In this document: positions 47,075 through 57,028 of the stretch, piece by piece
Layout of the letters: every line of letters begins with the position of its first letter
How positions within the stretch are numbered: the stretch's first letter is position 1
Assembly: GCA_016721865.1 (NCBI GenBank)
Contig: JADKHF010000042.1
Span: 1-64,000, forward strand
Reading direction: 5' to 3'
Source of the DNA: Nitrosomonas sp.
Lineage (GTDB): Bacteria; Pseudomonadota; Gammaproteobacteria; Burkholderiales; Nitrosomonadaceae
Length of the DNA stretch: 64,000 nucleotides
Notes under the pieces: generated by a model
Database searches by the model: none
The model's input: only the letters and a program-made list of their open reading frames with translations
What the model was told of the DNA's origin: nothing
Made by a program: the position numbers and the translations under genes

Positions 47075-48159
47075 TTATGCCAGAAATTCTTGTGCATATT
47101 CTTCAAATTGTTTGTTTTCAATTGCAGTACGAATTTCCCCCATTAGTTGCTGATAATAGAACAAATTGTGGATAGTATTTAGGTGTGCGCCCAACATTTC
47201 ATTGATGCGCTGTAAATGATGCAGATAGGCGCGACTGAAATGCTGACAGGTATAGCAGCCGCAGTGTGCGTCGGGAGGCGAAGTATCCAGACGATAGCGA
47301 TTGTTACGTAACTTGATAATGCCATGTCGCGTGTACAGCCACCCATTTCTGGCATTGCGCGTAGGCAGCACGCAATCAAACATATCAATGCCCTGTGCCA
47401 CTGCGTTAACAATATCTGCCGGTGTCCCTACACCCATCAAATAGCGCGGTTTATCAGCAGGCAGCAGCGGTGCGGTATGTTTCAAGATACGCTGCATGTC
47501 TGCTTTGGGTTCCCCGACCGATAATCCGCCGATAGCATAACCGTCAAAACCGATCTGATGTAAACCGGCAAATGATTGGTTACGCAGATGCTCATGCATT
47601 CCCCCTTGCACAATACCAAACAACGCATTGGGATTGTCGTCATGCGCTTGCTTGGAACGCTCCGCCCAGCGCAGGCTAAGTTCCATAGAGACGCGGGCAG
47701 TGGTTTCATCCGCGGGATAAGGTGTGCATTCATCAAAGATCATCACAACATCGGAATTGAGTGTGCGCTGAATCCGCATCGACTGTTCCGGTGATAGGAA
47801 ACAGTTATCACCATTCACCGGCGATTTGAAATGAACGCCTTGCTCGGTGATTTTACGCAAATCCCCAGGCTGTATACCTGGAATCCACCTGAGTAGGTTA
47901 ATATCGGACCGTGCCAGCCCGTGAAATCGTGTAAGCCGCCATGTGTCTGAATGACTTCCAACCCGGGGCGTAACCACAAATGAAATGTATTGCCCAGAAT
48001 GATCTGTGCATTCACGGCTTGCAGTGCGGCAGGGGACATACTTTTGACAGCGCCATAAGTGCCTACCGGCATGAAAACCGGTGTTTCGATCGTGCCATGC
48101 GCCAAGGTTAGCGTGCCGCGGCGAGCGGCATGATCTGTGGAGTGTAAATGAAATTTCAT
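47075..48159 (-). CDS. tgt: tRNA-guanine transglycosylase Tgt, one frameshift
   Basis: Exchanges G34 for preQ1 in tRNAs with GUN anticodons. The N-terminal frame reads MKFHLHSTDHAARRGTLTLA and SGGFQVYSLG, containing the catalytic-domain loop. At about 47863 a run of four G needs a fifth; the second frame continues DLRKITEQGVHFKSPVNGDN. Then come NALFGIVQGGMHEHLRNQ, GYAIGGLSVGEPKADMQRIL and the zinc cluster CGCYTCQHFSRAYLHHL. About 361 residues. It overlaps queA by 4 bp. Confidence 0.92.
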
Positions 48160-49190
48160 GACCTTCTCTCAATAAGCATGGCATCTCCATATTTAAAAAA
48201 CCGATATCGTGCTGTCACAGCATGTTGATAAGCGCGTTGAATATTATCTATGCCGGCAAAAGCTGAAACCAGCATCAGTAATGTCGAGCAAGGCAAGTGA
48301 AAGTTAGTTAATAACCGCTCGACTACTTGAAAACGATAGCCTGGCGTAATAAAAATCTGCGTATCGCCATAACCCGCAACCAACTGACCCTGATGAAGCG
48401 ATGCACAAGCTTCTAATGCGCGCAGTGATGTTGTGCCTACTGCGAGGGTTCGACCTCCTGTCGTTTTGGCATGCTCGATAGCGCCCACGGTGGCTTGGGG
48501 AATATAGAATGTTTCGCTATGCATGGTGTGATCGGCGATATTTTCTACGCGCACCGGCTGAAATGTTCCTGCGCCGACATGTAAAGTCACATAAGTAATG
48601 ATAACGCCCATCGCATGCAATTGATTCATCATGCTGTTATCGAAATGCAGACCGGCGGTCGGTGCGGCAACGGCTCCGGAGTTTCTGGCATAAACAGTTT
48701 GATATCGCGCTTCATCAGATGCGGCAGCCGGGCGAGAGATGTAGGGAGGCAGTGGCAGCTGGCCATAACAATCCAGCAATTCTGCGACAGATTGCTCATG
48801 CTCAAAACGTAACATATAAAATTCTTGTTCGCGCGCGATCACAGTTACAGGAATAGCATCAGCTAATAACAGTTTAGAATCCGGTTTGGGCGCGTGGCTG
48901 GCCCGGATAGCAGCCAAAACATGGCGATCATCCAACACACGCTCCACCATTACTTCCACTTTGCCGCCACTGTCTTTTTTTCCAAATAGACGTGCTTTGA
49001 TTACCTGAGTATCGTTAAACACCATGACATCCCCAGCACGAAGGTAATTGGGCAAGTTGGAAAATAAAGTATCCTGTCGTTGATTGCAGATGCTATCCAG
49101 ATAGAGCAAGCGGCTGCTGGTACGTTGTTCGGCGGGGAACTGTGCGATTAGCTCAGCGGGCAGATAATAATCAAAATCTTGAGTTTTCAT
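48156..49190 (-). CDS. queA: S-adenosylmethionine:tRNA ribosyltransferase-isomerase QueA
   Basis: Makes epoxyqueuosine on tRNA, the step after Tgt and the queuosine precursor insertion. Starts MKTQDFDYYLPAELIAQFPA. Contains GAVAAPTAGLHFDNSMM, VTLHVGAGTFQPVRVENIAD and RFQVVERLLTNFHLPCSTLL. 344 residues, intact. Coupled to tgt. Confidence 0.95.
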   Translation of the reverse strand: MKTQDFDYYLPAELIAQFPAEQRTSSRLLYLDSICNQRQDTLFSNLPNYLRAGDVMVFNDTQVIKARLFGKKDSGGKVEVMVERVLDDRHVLAAIRASHAPKPDSKLLLADAIPVTVIAREQEFYMLRFEHEQSVAELLDCYGQLPLPPYISRPAAASDEARYQTVYARNSGAVAAPTAGLHFDNSMMNQLHAMGVIITYVTLHVGAGTFQPVRVENIADHTMHSETFYIPQATVGAIEHAKTTGGRTLAVGTTSLRALEACASLHQGQLVAGYGDTQIFITPGYRFQVVERLLTNFHLPCSTLLMLVSAFAGIDNIQRAYQHAVTARYRFFKYGDAMLIERRS

Positions 49191-49300
49191 GTCGCCTATT
49201 ATACTGGTGCAACATGATTTCCGCCCATGCAGCTTGCTGTATTAAAGGTTTTCAGTGATAATTGCGCCTTCTGTTGATTCAAATACAAATGGATAGTCTA

Positions 49301-49387
49301 GCCGGGATGGCGGAATTGGTAGACGCACGGGACTCAAAATCCCGCGAAGGCGACTTCATGGGGGTTCGATTCCCCCTCCCGGCACCA
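49301..49387 (+). tRNA. tRNA-Leu (CAA)
   Basis: Acceptor GCCGGGA at 49301 pairs with TCCCGGC, followed by ACCA. The anticodon stem CGGGA/TCCCG encloses CTCAAAA, giving anticodon CAA. A long variable arm (CGAAGGCGACTTCATG) marks it as class II. 87 nt including an encoded CCA. Confidence 0.95.
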
Positions 49388-49488
49388 ATAAAGAATTTCA
49401 GTTAGTTTCATACCATATCAAATCCATTGTAATTATTAAGATTTCGCAAAATTGATTGTATCAAGAGATAGCATGGTATCTTTTGACA

Positions 49489-49519
49489 TACCGTCAATTT
49501 AACGGTATTTTTGACGGTA
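49489..49519 (+). repeat. Inverted repeat downstream of tRNA-Leu, like an integrase-region element
   Basis: TACCGTCAA (49489-49497) and its complement TTGACGGTA (49511-49519), with AACGGTA between. ACCGTCA-type repeats of this kind are often found between a tRNA and a tyrosine integrase gene. No integrase follows; an ISL3-family element starts 9 bp later. Confidence 0.5.
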
Positions 49520-49527
49520 CTTTTTGA

Positions 49528-50878
49528 GGTTCATCCGGGAAGTGCATACTTGGTATTCAGAAATGCATATTGAAAAAAGTGAATTAAAGGTTGAAATTAT
49601 CGCTGACTTTTAACGATGAGGTTTTTTCAACATATCGACCAGTTTGCTGTATCACGCCTTTGGCATAGTTGGTTATTTTTATCAAAGCACCTGTTTTATT
49701 GCGGGTGTCATAATTGTTGCAATCCAAGCGGATCATTGGCGATTGAGATGTCCGGTATGTAAAAGCCGCGAGATACACTGCCGGGGAAAGTTGGTTCGAC
49801 GCTTTCGCACAGTACCGATAGGTCAAAAAGCAGTCTTTATCGACCTTCCGGTTCAGCGGATAGAATGCACCCGTTGCCAGGCAGTTCGTCAGGTAAAGAT
49901 ACAGTTTGCCGATGAGCACAAGCGCTATACACGTTCTTTCGAAAGATTGGTTTGGATCTCTCCAGGCACATGACCATCCAGGCAGTAGCACGCCATCTTG
50001 GAGTGAGCTGGGATCTGGTTAAGGAAATACAGAAGGACAATCTGAATAAACGTTATCGGTTGCCGAAATTAGCCAAGATAAAACGCATTGCGCTGGATGA
50101 AATATACCAAGGCAAGAAGCTGGGCTATTTAACGATAGTTCTGGATCTTCAACGAGGGTCAGTAATTTTTGTTGGCAATGGAAAAGGCGCAGATGCACTG
50201 ATTCCGTTTTGGAAGCGTTTGAAACGATCGGGGGCGCGCATTGAAGCGGTTGCGACTGACATGGGGCCAGCATACATCAGTGCGGTGCGGACCAATATCC
50301 CAGATGCAACGCTGGTGTTTGATCATTTTCATATTATTAAGCTGTTCAATGAAAAGCTGACAAAACTGCGTCGTGATCTGCAACGAGAAGCAGAAAATGG
50401 GTTGGGCAAACCCGTTTTGAAGGGCATTCGCTGGCTATTGCTGAAGAACCCTGACAACCTGGATGACACGCGCAATGAGCGTCAACGTCTGGACGAAGCA
50501 TTAAAGCTCAATGAACCCTTGGCAACGGCCTATTACATGAAAGAAGAGTTACGCAATATCTGGCATCAACCGGATAAACTCTCAGCTCAAAAGGCATTGG
50601 ATGAATGGGTAAAAAAAGCCGCTGCTTCGGATGTCAACATGCTCAAGCAATTCTCTAAAACTATTGCAGCACACCGCTCGGGCATTCTGGCTTATTTCGA
50701 TTTCAATGGTTTATCAACCGGGCCGTTGGAAGGTACCAATAACAAGATAAAAACCTTGCACAAAATGGCCTATGGTTTCAGGGATGTCGATTTCTTTAAA
50801 CTCAAAATCATGGCGCTGCATGAAACCAATTATGTTCTTGTCGGTTAAACCCGAAAGTACGCACTTGCCGGATGAACC
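49528..50878. mobile_element. ISL3-family insertion sequence
   Basis: Terminal inverted repeats GGTTCATCCGGGAAGTGCAT (49528) and, read inward from the right, GGTTCATCCGGCAAGTGCGT (ending at 50878), with two mismatches in 20. Total length 1351 bp. I could not find the 8-bp target duplication typical of ISL3. Confidence 0.85.
49644..50848 (+). CDS. ISL3-family transposase, one frameshift
   Basis: The N-terminal zinc-ribbon part reads LRCPVCKSREIHCRGKLVRR and IECTRCQAVRQVKI. A missing T at about 49950 shifts the frame; the second part resumes as LDLSRHMTIQAVARHLGVSW. The DDE domain shows LDEIYQGKKLGYLTIVLDL, VATDMGPAYISAVR with TLVFDHFHIIKLFNEKLT, and the Glu region STGPLEGTNNKIKTLHKMAY. About 400 residues after repair. 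Confidence 0.9.
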
Positions 50879-51124
50879 AAAATCATGGCTAATTGAAGCA
50901 ATGAAACCAGCCCAAGCAAAGGCTTCCAACATTTAACGCGATTAGAGCCTTAAATATTGAACGAATTCGTCCTGAGTTTGCCCCCGGGTTTATGACTATC
51001 GAGTATTTGCCAAATAGGGCAACTGTGAGTAATCTGATAATAGTGTAGTGGAGAATTTTTCTTGCGTCGGTTTGTTAATTTGTTATATTCCATCTAATGC
51101 CTTTGTTTCTTCGCGGTTACTCAA

Positions 51125-51727
51125 TTGAAGCCTTCATACCAATCAGTAAAATCCAGTGAAAGAAAAGATCAGATCCTGCAAGCTTTGGCCAGGATTCTGG
51201 AGTATCCGCAGAGAAAAAGGATTACCACCGCGGCGATAGCCGCTCAATTGGAAATTTCAGAATCATCGCTGTATCGCTGCTTTCCCAATAAGTCACAGAT
51301 GTTCGAGGCTTTGATTGAATTTATTGAGCGAACATTGTTTATGCTGATTAATAAAATTCTTCAAGAAGGGAATTGTGGCATAAAGCAGATCGAGAAATTA
51401 CTGTTACTGTTATTAGGTTTTTCACAAAAAAATCCGGGTATGACGCGTATCCTGATCGGCGATGTGCTGGTGAATGAGAATGACCATTTGCTGTTACGTA
51501 TTAATCAGTTGCATGATCGGTTGGAAGCCACTTTGAAACAGGCATTACGGTTTGCTATAAGCGAACATCAAATAAAGACCAATCTTGATGTTGCGGCGCA
51601 AGCCAATTTATTCATGTGCTTCGTTGTTGGCCGCTGGTATCAATTTGTAAAAAGTGAATTCAGGCGTGATCCACTTGCAAATTGGGAAGTGCAGCGACTG
51701 AACTTGCTTCCTGCAGAACTCCTCTAA
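51125..51727 (+). CDS. slmA: Nucleoid occlusion factor SlmA (TetR family)
   Basis: DNA-binding protein that blocks FtsZ assembly over the chromosome. The TetR HTH is RITTAAIAAQLEISESSLYR-CFPNKSQMFE. The middle GFSQKNPGMTRILIGDVLVN matches the SlmA-specific core, and FVKSEFRRDP the end. 200 residues. The TTG at 51125 is the only start that gives the usual N-terminal length, so it is accepted with some doubt. No binding-site clusters were searched. Confidence 0.85.
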   Translation: MKPSYQSVKSSERKDQILQALARILEYPQRKRITTAAIAAQLEISESSLYRCFPNKSQMFEALIEFIERTLFMLINKILQEGNCGIKQIEKLLLLLLGFSQKNPGMTRILIGDVLVNENDHLLLRINQLHDRLEATLKQALRFAISEHQIKTNLDVAAQANLFMCFVVGRWYQFVKSEFRRDPLANWEVQRLNLLPAELL

Positions 51728-51745
51728 AGCGGACAGATTCAATGC

Positions 51746-52522
51746 TCACAGGGCAGCAGTATCAGCAGATCCTGAAGAATAACACACCGGACAAACTGGA
51801 TCTTTGTGCAGTTTGATTGTGCGCCAGTTCATGGCGAGGCTATCCAATAACTGCAGGCGTCCATTCAGACTTTCTCCAATATTCAGCAGGATCTTTAGTG
51901 TCTCCGAAGCTTGCATGCAGCCGATAATACCCACTAGCGGCGAGAACACACCCATGATTGCGCAAGGCATGTCTTCCTGTTCGCCGGTGGTAATTGGATA
52001 TAAACAATGATAACAAGGGCTGTTAGCATGGCGTAAATCAAATACGCTGACTTGACCCTCAAAACGTACTACAGCACCGGAAATCAAAGGTTTTTTTTGA
52101 GTAACACAAGCTTGATTAACATAATAGCGTGTGCTGAAGTTATCGCTGGCATCGACTACGGCATCTACTTCTTTGGCAAGTTGTAACAGTTGTGTCGCAC
52201 CTACCTGTTCCTGGATTGTGATGACGTTGACTTCCGGATTAATTCTGGTGAGTGTTTGCTTTGCTGAGAGAACTTTTGCTAAGCCAATCGAATTGCTGTC
52301 ATGGATAATCTGCCGCTGCAGATTGGTAAGATCAACTTGATCACCATCACAAATGATCAGGTTGCCCACTCCGCTGGCAGCAAGGTACAGTGCTACAGGA
52401 GAGCCTAAACCGCCAGCACCGACAATTAATACGCGTGATTGATTGAGCTTTTCCTGCCCTGCAATATCAATCTGCGGGAGCAGAATATGTCGGCTATACC
52501 GAAGTAGCTGATTGTCATTCAC
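51746..52522 (-). CDS. moeB: MoeB/ThiF-family adenylyltransferase
   Basis: E1-like enzyme that adenylates the C-terminus of a sulfur carrier (MoaD or ThiS). The nucleotide motif VLIVGAGGLGSPVALYLAAS and the D-box RYVNQACVTQKKPLISGAVV are clear. Zinc cysteines occur in SPCYHCLYP and PVCPVCYSSGS. 258 residues, too short for the rhodanese-fused form. It follows ctpA on the same strand. Confidence 0.88.
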   Translation of the reverse strand: MNDNQLLRYSRHILLPQIDIAGQEKLNQSRVLIVGAGGLGSPVALYLAASGVGNLIICDGDQVDLTNLQRQIIHDSNSIGLAKVLSAKQTLTRINPEVNVITIQEQVGATQLLQLAKEVDAVVDASDNFSTRYYVNQACVTQKKPLISGAVVRFEGQVSVFDLRHANSPCYHCLYPITTGEQEDMPCAIMGVFSPLVGIIGCMQASETLKILLNIGESLNGRLQLLDSLAMNWRTIKLHKDPVCPVCYSSGSADTAAL

Positions 52523-52534
52523 GATCCTTGTGAA

Positions 52535-53823
52535 TCAGCTATCGCTTTCATCGCTCTTTTTTTCAGGCGGTGCAGTAATACCCTTAAAGTAATTCATGGC
52601 TTGAATCAACAAAAGATCTTCAGCAGAGCCAAATTCAATAGGGGTTTTATCTTCTTTGTCTTTATTCTTATTTGCTTTTTTCTTGTTTACAGGTTTTTGT
52701 GTTGCTTTTTCAGTATCGGAGTCAGCTTTTTTTGTTTCCGCTTTTTTGCCGCTAGATAAATGACGATTAAGATCCGCTTCACGCAAGCGCTGATCATCAC
52801 CACTATCGGCCTCATCCAGAATGTCGGGAGTAATTCCCTTTGCCTGGATAGATTGGCCATTAGGTGTATAGTAGCGCGCAGTGGTCAACTTGATCGCTGT
52901 ATTATTTCCTAATGGTAATATCGTTTGAACAGATCCTTTGCCGAACGTTTGTGATCCCATTACTACAGAACGTTTATGATCTTGCAAGGCGCCTGCCACA
53001 ATTTCTGATGCTGAAGCAGAACCGCCATTGACCAAGGTGATCATCGGTACGGTTTTGACTTCATAGGGCAGTCCTTTTAAATAATCCTCATCAGGCCCGC
53101 GCAGATAATACTCTGGATTAGCGTGCAATTTCATTTTGCATCGGGACTGCGCCCTTCCGTATATACAACCAGTGCATTTTCAGGAAGAAAAGCGGCGGAT
53201 ACACGGATATACGCATAACCAGGTTCGATCATTTTCGATTTGACGCTCTGGATTTTTATAATATCACGCACTAAATTAAAGACCAGTGGTTCTGTCTCAC
53301 CTTCCCGCACGATAGTAATCTTTATGGAGGTATTGGGTTTGCCACGCATGAGCTTAATTGCATCATTCAAAGTCAGACCTTTTACAATGGTGTCATCCAG
53401 TTTTACAATCAGATCACCGGTTTTGATACCTGCACGAAATGCGGGAGTATCTTCAATCGGTGAAATTACTTTTACTACACCGTCTTCCATGGTGACCTGG
53501 ATGCCTAGCCCGCCGAACTCACCTTGCGTTCCGATTTGTAGTTCTTTGTAATCGTCTTTGTCGAGGTAGGATGAATGGGGATCTAGCCCGACCAGCATGC
53601 CATTGATAGCTTCAGTAATCAGTTTTTTGTCTTCAACGGATTCGACATAATCACTTTTGATGCGGCCGAATACCTGAGCGAATGTACGTAATTCTTCGAT
53701 CGGCAGCGGGTGAATCGCCTCGATATTATCTTTCTTGGCAATAGCAGAGAAATTCAAACTGAGCATCATTCCAGCAATTGCGCCAATCAGAATTAAACCT
53801 GTTTTTTTGATTACGTTACTCAT
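52535..53823 (-). CDS. ctpA: Carboxy-terminal processing peptidase CtpA (S41), with internal deletion and frameshift
   Basis: Periplasmic serine protease. Present: an N-terminal membrane anchor, the PDZ domain (GLGIQVTMEDGVVKVISPIE), and the catalytic Ser and Lys in GSASASEIVAGALQ and GSQTFGKGSVQ. Missing: about 50 residues between GYAYIRVS and AAFLPENALVVYTEG, which in the family contain the QFxExT... segment and the LDLRNNPGGLL motif. The join is in frame at about 53196. Separately, a run of four T at 53134-53137 (A on the coding strand) lacks one base, breaking RSPDAK from MKLHANPEYYLRG. A Lys-rich C-terminal tail of about 60 residues follows. Probably not functional unless this is an assembly collapse. 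Confidence 0.85.
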
Positions 53824-53870
53824 TTATGCTATCTCCGCACTGATCAAATTTATGTAAATGGCTGCTACGT

Positions 53871-55115
53871 TCATTCTATTTTTATCCACGTCAAAGGGTC
53901 AAACGGCTTACCTCCATGACGAAGTTCAAAGTATAAACCTGAATCTGCATTACCACCGCTATTTCCAACTGTTGCAATCGTGTCGCCGCCGCGAATTGCA
54001 TCACCCACTTGTTTGTGGAGTTTTGCATTGTTGCCATAAAGGCTCATATAGCTGTTTCCATGATCCAAAATTATCAGATTACCAAAACCTCTCAACCAGT
54101 CTGCAAATACAACTCTACCACCTGAAATAGCTTTAACATCACTTCCATCGGGCGATTGAATAAAAAGACCTTTCCACGTAACGTGCTTACCTGAGCGTGG
54201 ACCACCAAAAGTGGTCACAAGTTTCCCTCGCACAGGAAAATTTAATTTTCCTTTTAGAGTTGAGAATGGAGCATCGGTTGTAGAAGTATTTGGCAGTTTA
54301 TTGTTAATTAACGTGCTCGCGGAGCTTTCCTGAACAAGTAATTTATTAATTTCATTAACTAAAGTGGTTATGCGCTTTTCATCATTTTCGAGTTTATTAA
54401 TTTCTTGTTGTTGCTGGGTAATTTGACTAGATAACTGCGCGAGTATAGTCTGGTGTTTGGTTTTTTCTTGTGCAAGCTTTTTTCGTTGATCAAAATATTC
54501 TGCCTGGATAGCAGTGATTTCTTCTTTTTTTTGACGGCTGATTTGTGTTAGTGTTTCGATTTCATCTTGATCGTTCCGAAGATTCTTGATAGTTTTTGAG
54601 CGGGTGAGTGAGAGTTGCTGGTAATAATAGATGTCCCGTGCAATCTGATTAGGATCCTGTTGGTTCAATACTAATCGTAAAAAATCCTGCTGTCCTCCCA
54701 CATATTGTTGATAGAGCATCTTTTCTAGATGATTTCGTTCGGTTCCAATTTTATTTCTGATCTGGCTGTGCTGTATTTGCAGTTGTTTGTATTCTTCATT
54801 CGCTTGCCGGTCATTTTCAATAAGTTTGTTCAATCTATGAGTAATATTGCTGATTGCTCGCTCGGTTTCCTGTAACGCATCTGTTGTGTCCTGTTTTAAT
54901 GTTTCATTACTTGTTAAATCTTTTTGCAGGGATTGGATACGCTCACGCAGCAGCTTAAGATTCTCCTGGTTGTTCGAGAATGCTGAAAGCGGAAAGAAAA
55001 AAGTCAAAATACATAATATCAGCATTAACTGAAAATATTGGATAGGGATAGAATTAGACGTATCAACTTCCAGAATGGTATGGTTTATTCGAAATAGTGT
55101 ATTGTTTACACTCAT
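53871..55115 (-). CDS. envC: Murein hydrolase activator EnvC-like (M23 domain)
   Basis: Periplasmic coiled-coil protein that activates division amidases. A hydrophobic signal (LMLILCILTFFFPLSAFS) starts at about residue 30, so a start further in than 55115 is possible. Residues 50-280 are coiled coil. The C-terminal LytM domain reads GKLNFPVRGKLVTTFGG and YMSLYGNNAKLHKQVGDAI and lacks the full zinc ligand set, as in EnvC. It lies between gpmA and ctpA on the same strand, a common order. Confidence 0.88.
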   Translation of the reverse strand: MSVNNTLFRINHTILEVDTSNSIPIQYFQLMLILCILTFFFPLSAFSNNQENLKLLRERIQSLQKDLTSNETLKQDTTDALQETERAISNITHRLNKLIENDRQANEEYKQLQIQHSQIRNKIGTERNHLEKMLYQQYVGGQQDFLRLVLNQQDPNQIARDIYYYQQLSLTRSKTIKNLRNDQDEIETLTQISRQKKEEITAIQAEYFDQRKKLAQEKTKHQTILAQLSSQITQQQQEINKLENDEKRITTLVNEINKLLVQESSASTLINNKLPNTSTTDAPFSTLKGKLNFPVRGKLVTTFGGPRSGKHVTWKGLFIQSPDGSDVKAISGGRVVFADWLRGFGNLIILDHGNSYMSLYGNNAKLHKQVGDAIRGGDTIATVGNSGGNADSGLYFELRHGGKPFDPLTWIKIE

Positions 55116-55145
55116 ATCTGAATAAGTAAGTAAATTGGTTGTTTT

Positions 55146-55895
55146 TTAAACAGTTGATTTACCCTGATTAGCTACAATTTGCATTGCTTCCTGAATTTCG
55201 CTGAGATTCCCTAGATAATAATTCCTGACTGGTTTCATATTGTCGTCTAATTCATAGACTAATGGGATGCCGGTTGGAATGTTGCAGTTTAGGATTTCTT
55301 CATCAGAGATATTATCCAAATACTTAACCAGTGCTCTTAAAGAATTTCCATGTGCAGCAATGATAACGCTTTTTCCAGCCTGAACCTGAGGTGCAATGAC
55401 TGTATTCCAGTAGGGTAGAAATCTTGTAACCGTATCTTTGAGGCACTCTGTCAAAGGTATATCACTATGCGTTAATTCTTTATATCGCGGATCAGCACCC
55501 GCATAGCGAGGATCATTGATGGTTAATGCAGGTGGCCTGACATCATAGCTTCTTCGCCATATTAAAACTTGCTCATCGCCATATTGGGCTGCAGTTTCGG
55601 CCTTATTCAATCCTTGTAGAGCGCCATAATGCCGTTCATTTAATCGCCAAGTGTGCTGTATGGGAAGCCACATCTGATTCATTTCATCAAGGACTATCCA
55701 TAAGGTGCGAATGGCACGTTTGAGAACTGACGTATAAGCAATATCAAATTCAAATCCATGCTCGCGTAAAAGCTGCCCGGCATTTTGAGCTTCCTGTAAG
55801 CCTTTGGGTGTTAAATCAACATCGGTCCAGCCAGTAAATCGATTTTCTTTATTCCAGGTACTTTCTCCATGGCGTAGGAGAACAATTTTTTTCAT
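55146..55895 (-). CDS. gpmA: 2,3-bisphosphoglycerate-dependent phosphoglycerate mutase
   Basis: Glycolytic enzyme. The phospho-histidine motif is LLRHGESTWNKENRFTGW, and the second His is in SVIIAAHGNSLRALVKYLD. 249 residues, intact. The gene is the first of a minus-strand group gpmA-envC-ctpA-moeB. Confidence 0.95.
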   Translation of the reverse strand: MKKIVLLRHGESTWNKENRFTGWTDVDLTPKGLQEAQNAGQLLREHGFEFDIAYTSVLKRAIRTLWIVLDEMNQMWLPIQHTWRLNERHYGALQGLNKAETAAQYGDEQVLIWRRSYDVRPPALTINDPRYAGADPRYKELTHSDIPLTECLKDTVTRFLPYWNTVIAPQVQAGKSVIIAAHGNSLRALVKYLDNISDEEILNCNIPTGIPLVYELDDNMKPVRNYYLGNLSEIQEAMQIVANQGKSTV

Positions 55896-56254
55896 GTTTA
55901 TCTTTTTATGATAAGGAAAGGGAGTTTCAGTAATCAGTGTTTATAAAAGCTGGCATTTTATAATACTTTTAGCTGCAAACACAGTATCTGACTGATTCTT
56001 TTGTGCGAATAAAAGGTAAGTCATGTACTTTTTTGTGAAAAATGATGACTGATTTTTGATTTTTGCCGCTAATAGTTAATAAAACGGATTGGGGGTGATT
56101 AATTTCGGGGTAGATGAACATTTATGCAATTAAACACTAGTAATTGGTATGCGTAATGTTACTATGCGTGGGCTTTAATGGCAGGAGCAAGGAAATCCCG
56201 TAATTTTCCAGTTTCTGATAAAATTAACATTTATAAAAACAGAATAAAGCTTAT
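55896..56254. other. Intergenic region with a solitary IS630 end
   Basis: 359 bp between diverging gpmA and the rhodanese gene. At 56120-56140 the 21 bases ATTTATGCAATTAAACACTA plus G are identical to the right end (with target TA) of the IS in fliF. No matching left end or transposase is present nearby. Confidence 0.7.
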
Positions 56255-56689
56255 ATGGAATTATCATTATTTCAAGATCATTTTCTTCTTAAATTAGAAA
56301 ATTTCCTCTTTCTTATGACAGCAATAATCAGTGGCTTATTATTGCTGTGGCCATTAGTAATGCGTCGTGGTATCAAGGAAGTTGATACGCTTGCGGCTGT
56401 GCAACTGATAAATTATCAGGATGCATTGGTGTTGGATGTCCGGGATGATAGTGAGTACGCGGCGGGTCATTTGCCGAACTCAAAGCATATTCCATCTGAA
56501 AAGATTGAGGAACGTTGGATAGAGTTGCAAAAATTTAAGGAAAAGCCCATTTTGGTGATATACCCTGGCGGTATTCGATCCAATCATGCCAGTATGGTTC
56601 TAAGGAAGAACGGTTTTCCTCAAGTGATTAACCTAATGGGTGGTATTGACTCCTGGAAGCGTGCGGGCTTGCCTATGGTTAAGCGATAG
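56255..56689 (+). CDS. Membrane-anchored rhodanese-like protein lacking the catalytic cysteine
   Basis: One N-terminal membrane helix (FLFLMTAIISGLLLLWPLV) and a rhodanese domain (ALVLDVRDDSEYAAGHLPNS, then HIPSEKIEERW). The active-site loop, usually CxxGxRS, reads YPGGIRS, so the catalytic Cys is replaced by Tyr. Sulfurtransferase activity is not expected. 144 residues. It is grouped with grxC and secB, a common arrangement. Confidence 0.88.
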   Translation: MELSLFQDHFLLKLENFLFLMTAIISGLLLLWPLVMRRGIKEVDTLAAVQLINYQDALVLDVRDDSEYAAGHLPNSKHIPSEKIEERWIELQKFKEKPILVIYPGGIRSNHASMVLRKNGFPQVINLMGGIDSWKRAGLPMVKR

Positions 56690-56697
56690 AGAATTGA

Positions 56698-56955
56698 ATG
56701 CCCAAGGTAATTATGTACACAACGGGTTTTTGTCCTTACTGCAAAATGGCAGAGAGCTTGTTGCGCTCAAAAGGGGTTCAGGAAATTGAAAAAATACGTA
56801 TTGATCTTGAGCCGACTCAGCGTGCTGAGATGATGGGTAAAACAGGCCGCCGTACTGTTCCACAGATTTACATTGGTGAAAGATATGTGGGCGGGTATGA
56901 TGATTTGACGCAACTGGATCGCAAAGGCGAATTGGCAGCATTGCTGGCAACTTGA
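56698..56955 (+). CDS. grxC: Glutaredoxin 3
   Basis: Glutathione-dependent disulfide reductase of 85 residues with the CPYC site in TTGFCPYCKMAESLL and the cis-Pro motif RRTVPQIYIGERYVGGYDDL. It lies 8 bp after the rhodanese gene. Confidence 0.95.
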   Translation: MPKVIMYTTGFCPYCKMAESLLRSKGVQEIEKIRIDLEPTQRAEMMGKTGRRTVPQIYIGERYVGGYDDLTQLDRKGELAALLAT

Positions 56956-57028
56956 TCCCAGGATTAGGATCGATGCGATAACAGTTGATGGTATAAAACT
57001 TTTTAATTCACTACCGGAAAAAGTAAAT

